Source of the DNA: JANYCG01 sp031386665
GTDB taxonomy: Bacteria > Pseudomonadota > Gammaproteobacteria > Burkholderiales > Burkholderiaceae_C
Length of the DNA stretch: 64,000 nucleotides
Direction: 5' to 3'
Assembly (NCBI GenBank): GCA_031386665.1
Contig: JANNCN010000038.1
Coordinates: 1 to 64,000 of the forward strand
Shown here: piece after piece, positions 61,542 to 64,000 of the stretch
Position numbering within the stretch: position 1 is the first letter of the stretch
Layout of the letters: each line of letters begins with the position of its first letter
The notes under the pieces: model-generated
Told to the model about the DNA's origin: nothing
Seen by the model: the letters and a program-made list of their open reading frames with translations, nothing else
Database searches by the model: none
Translations under genes and position numbers: made by a program

Positions 61542-63496
61542 AGCGGCTGGCGACCACTTCGAGAACTCTTTTTTGGGCTGCTGTCGTGGCTTGATCCATA
61601 ACTAGTCGAGTCGCCGCGTCGAGTGGTGTCAAAACACATTCGAGGCGATTGAAAGTTGTCTCGATGGGTGCCTCACCCACTTGACACGCCTGAACGCATC
61701 GGTCTGAAAGACCTCCAGAATGGTCGTGACACCGCGGTGTCCGCCCGCACTGCCGCCCAGCCGAGTTTTGAAAGTTCCCAGCGGCAGGTCGAGGTCATCG
61801 AAAATGAGACTGCAACTATAAGGGCTGAACGCCATGGTTTCGGCAAGCTGTTTCAGCCCGGCGCCGGCGAGGTTCATGGCCATTTGAACTTTGACCAGAC
61901 ACGCAGGCTGGCCGTGCGACTGGCCGCGCGCAGTCTAGGCCTGCGGCATTTGGTTCCACGTCAGGCCCAAGGTTGTGGCCAGTTTATCGATAACTTCGTA
62001 GCCAACATTGTGGGGAGTGTTGGCGTACTGCTCTCCTGGGTTGCCCAAGCCCAAAATGACCTGCTCTGCGGCAGAGATGGAGAGTGCTGGATCGTTGAGG
62101 CTTTGTGGAGCTGAGGTTGAAAGTGTCCTTTCCTGATTCGAGACCGGTGCGCCGGAAGGCCTCATCGGCTCAGGGCAAACATCGCAAAAAATTGACCGCT
62201 GGCATTCATCGCGCCAGCAGGCCACACCTTCTTCGCGCCAGGATGATGTGCAGCAGGTGATCCTGTTTGCCCGTGCCCTTGAGCAAGACCAAATCGCCCT
62301 CGCAGGTGATTGATTTGATGAATTCTGCTGCGTCATTTACGTGGCCGAATGCCCACAACACACCTTCATGCCCGGTTGGACGGGCCCTGAGAGCGCTGGA
62401 AGCCCAAGGCCCAACAAAGGTAACAAGATCCAATTTCCAGCGCTCTTGTCGCCAAGCGGGCGTATTTCAGGGCTTTCGTCGGGCGGATATCTGAGACCTC
62501 CCCGATCAAGACAATTTTGCGCCTGGCCTTAGCAGCTTTCATGAACTCAAAACAAGCGTCGAGCGTCCAAAGCGGCGCTTTGAAATCATCCCGGATAAAA
62601 GTCACGTCGTCTGGTGTGGTCACCGGCTGCATACGTCCTTCGAACGGGGCGACCGTTGCAATGCCCTCGGCGCATTCCTCAAGTGTCATGCCTGTGGCTA
62701 GGCCGCCGCCAACGGCGCCCAGCACCGAGGGAATCCAGTGGGTTCCACATAGCTGGGTAGCAAGCCTCACCCGTTCTTGGCCGTGCACTAGGGTCAGTTG
62801 CAATCGATCTGGCCAAACCGAGCTGATGTTTTCAGCGCGCAGCTCGGCGTTGGGTGAAATACCGAAGGTGATAACTTTGGCGGAGCAATGGGCCGCCATG
62901 GCGCTCACGCGCTCGTCGTCAGCATTAAGCACAGCGGTTCCACCGGCGGGCAACGCCCGGACAAGTTTGGCCATTTCCTGAAACAAGGCGTCGCGCGAAT
63001 CAAAAGCAGCCAAGTGATCATCCTCAACCACAGTGACGACGGCGATGGACGGTTGCAGCAAAGCCAGCTTGCCGTCCATCACGCCCGGCCGGTCTTCGCT
63101 TAGTTCAGCCACGCAGAAACTATGGCTTGGGCGCAGGCGCAAAATAGTCTTCGCCACTTCGGGCAGCGCATTGAGTGAAGCGCGGTTCGCGATGCCTCGC
63201 GCTTTGTGTGAAAGAACCCCCAGCAAGAGTTCTTTGGTCGTTGTCTTGCCGGCGCTGCCGGTGATGCCAATGAAAATTGCCCGTTTGAGCAGCGGACGCC
63301 ACAAACCCGCAGCCTTGACAAGGGCATGGTCTATGCACTGATCACCCAGTACCCTGCGAATTCGCCAAGCGAATGCTTCAAGGCCAAGAGTTAAGGGTGG
63401 TATGTGTATTGGCTGCTCGCCGGTAGGGTAATGGTGTTTTTCCACTGATGAGGATTTGTCATTTGGATATTTTGCTGACTGATTGAGACCCGCCAA
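61528..63496 (-). pseudogene. Disrupted Mur ligase-peptidyl-tRNA hydrolase fusion
   Basis: Read on the minus strand from 63496, a MurF-like domain starts (GITGSAGKTTTKELLLG, then VTVVEDDHLAAFDSRDALF and VLNADDERVSAMAAH). It loses frame near 62430. The frame continues to about 62250 with LVTFVGPWASSALRARP and DLVLLKGTGKQDHLLHIIL, then shifts again to a Cys-rich linker (CWRDECQRSIFCDVCPE) and a peptidyl-tRNA hydrolase domain (GLGNPGEQYANTPHNVGYEVIDKL). That frame has a TAG at 61935-61937, continues in frame with MNLAGAGLKQLAETM and LIFDDLDLPLGTFKTRLGGSAGGHRG, and shifts once more near 61675 to ETTFNRLECVLTPLDAATRL before a TGA at 61528. So at least three frameshifts and one stop break one long gene of about 650 codons. 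Confidence 0.8.
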
Positions 63497-63652
63497 CTAT
63501 CGCACTCGACGATCCTGACAGTTTTGCGCTTCCGCAACTTCACTGGAGCGGCTTATTAGTCGAGTACACAAGATTTTTTGTGCAATAAGTCACCGTAGGG
63601 CTTTATCAATGGGCCGGAAAACTCTGGTGAACCCTTGGCAGAGTCGGACTAT

Positions 63653-64000
63653 TTAGGTGAATATTGCCTTTGCATTTTTGGAATATTTCCGAATATCAGC
63701 ACCGTAGCGGCGAAGCATGCGCCCGGTAATTTCTCGAATGAGCTCGACAATACCAAGCCAATTTTTTGGGTTGTAAGCAATTAAGCCCCAGCGCTCGCGA
63801 CGGTCGCTCATCCAGGTTTTCTTGTAGTCGTCATCTCCTGTCAGGTAGTCGACTTCCGTCACTTGGTCAATCTCGATAACATGTTGCATCAACGCCGCCG
63901 TGACGAGCGTGCCTGGTGAAAAAGCTTTCAGATTTTCGTCGTAGGCTAGCTTAAAAATACTGGCTTTATTGCCATTAACTATCCATAGTTGTGATGCAAC
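63653..64000 (-). CDS. GNAT (CelD/BcsL-type) protein, C-terminal part (cut by window edge)
   Basis: The frame is open from the right edge to a stop at 63653. The visible 115 residues contain WIVNGNKASIFKLAYDE, FSPGTLVTAALMQHVIE and DYLTGDDDYKKTWMSDRRERWGL, the characteristic end of acetyltransferase-6 domains. The same family occurs at 45491. A methionine at 63892 is internal to the homology, so the gene starts outside the window. The gap of about 150 bp between it and the disrupted fusion gene holds nothing recognised. Confidence 0.85.
   Translation of the reverse strand, partial: VASQLWIVNGNKASIFKLAYDENLKAFSPGTLVTAALMQHVIEIDQVTEVDYLTGDDDYKKTWMSDRRERWGLIAYNPKNWLGIVELIREITGRMLRRYGADIRKYSKNAKAIFT

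Noticed and set aside
1..64000. CRISPR arrays, tRNA or rRNA genes, insertion sequences
   Set aside because: No regular repeat-spacer series, cloverleaf-like sequence, rRNA stretch or transposase motif was recognised by eye. The absence is limited by manual reading; tRNA in particular could be missed.

Overview
The window looks like chromosome of a betaproteobacterium of the Burkholderiales, probably a Comamonadaceae member near Rhodoferax or Polaromonas. This is inferred from the family flavour of the proteins, a moderately high GC content, and a complete exosortase A (XrtA/EpsH) PEP-CTERM exopolysaccharide locus of the betaproteobacterial type. No rRNA, tRNA, CRISPR array or intact insertion sequence was seen.

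Layout. 1-7 kb: the start of a short-chain dehydrogenase (cut by the window edge), a LysR regulator divergent from an NAD(P)-binding epimerase-like protein, the SOS polymerase gene dnaE2 with a LexA box, and a lone nucleotidyltransferase-fold protein. 7.3-13.7 kb: one tight operon with an ABC ATPase, an FtsX/MacB-type permease, a LolA-like periplasmic protein, an outer-membrane barrel, a GT4 glycosyltransferase and a PIG-L deacetylase. 13.8-14.9 kb: a single PEP-CTERM substrate protein with a sigma-54 promoter and a strong terminator. 14.9-20.6 kb: accessory genes (AbiE-type toxin/antitoxin pair, EamA transporter, nitroreductase and ThiF-like E1 enzyme, MazEF pair, UDP-glucuronate 4-epimerase-like enzyme).

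20.8-43.7 kb is the XrtA core. It runs: tyrosine phosphatase (divergent), export lipoprotein, chain-length protein, tyrosine kinase, outer-membrane protein, AAA+ ATPase, polysaccharide deacetylase, FemAB-like protein, glycosyltransferase, exosortase A fused to EpsI, nucleotide-sugar dehydrogenase, three more glycosyltransferases around an AsnB-like amidotransferase, a CapK/PaaK-like adenylating enzyme, an O-glycosylation ligase, and a second AsnB-like protein that lacks the glutaminase cysteine. 43.8-55.4 kb, on the opposite strand, holds decoration and assembly genes: two GNAT proteins, acyltransferase-3, two deacetylases, an SGNH-like protein with an MBOAT O-acyltransferase, a beta-helix protein and a large ligase-like membrane protein. 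55.5-64 kb has a glycosyltransferase, Wzx-type flippase, methyltransferase, two tandem sugar-transfer-associated ATP-grasp enzymes, a disrupted Mur ligase/peptidyl-tRNA hydrolase fusion gene, and a cut GNAT protein.

Together the genes can activate sugars, build a repeat unit, flip it, control chain length, export it, decorate it with acyl and possibly aminoacyl groups, and process the PEP-CTERM substrate. The initiating phosphoglycosyltransferase and the PrsK/PrsR/PrsT regulators usually found with XrtA are not in the window.

The most unusual DNA features are a roughly 117-120 bp intergenic repeat present three times with a terminator-like palindrome at one end; a 177-bp inverted-repeat element sitting in frame inside dnaE2; a run of nine G at the start of an AbiE-type antitoxin gene; and the decayed Mur ligase/Pth fusion next to twin ATP-grasp genes.
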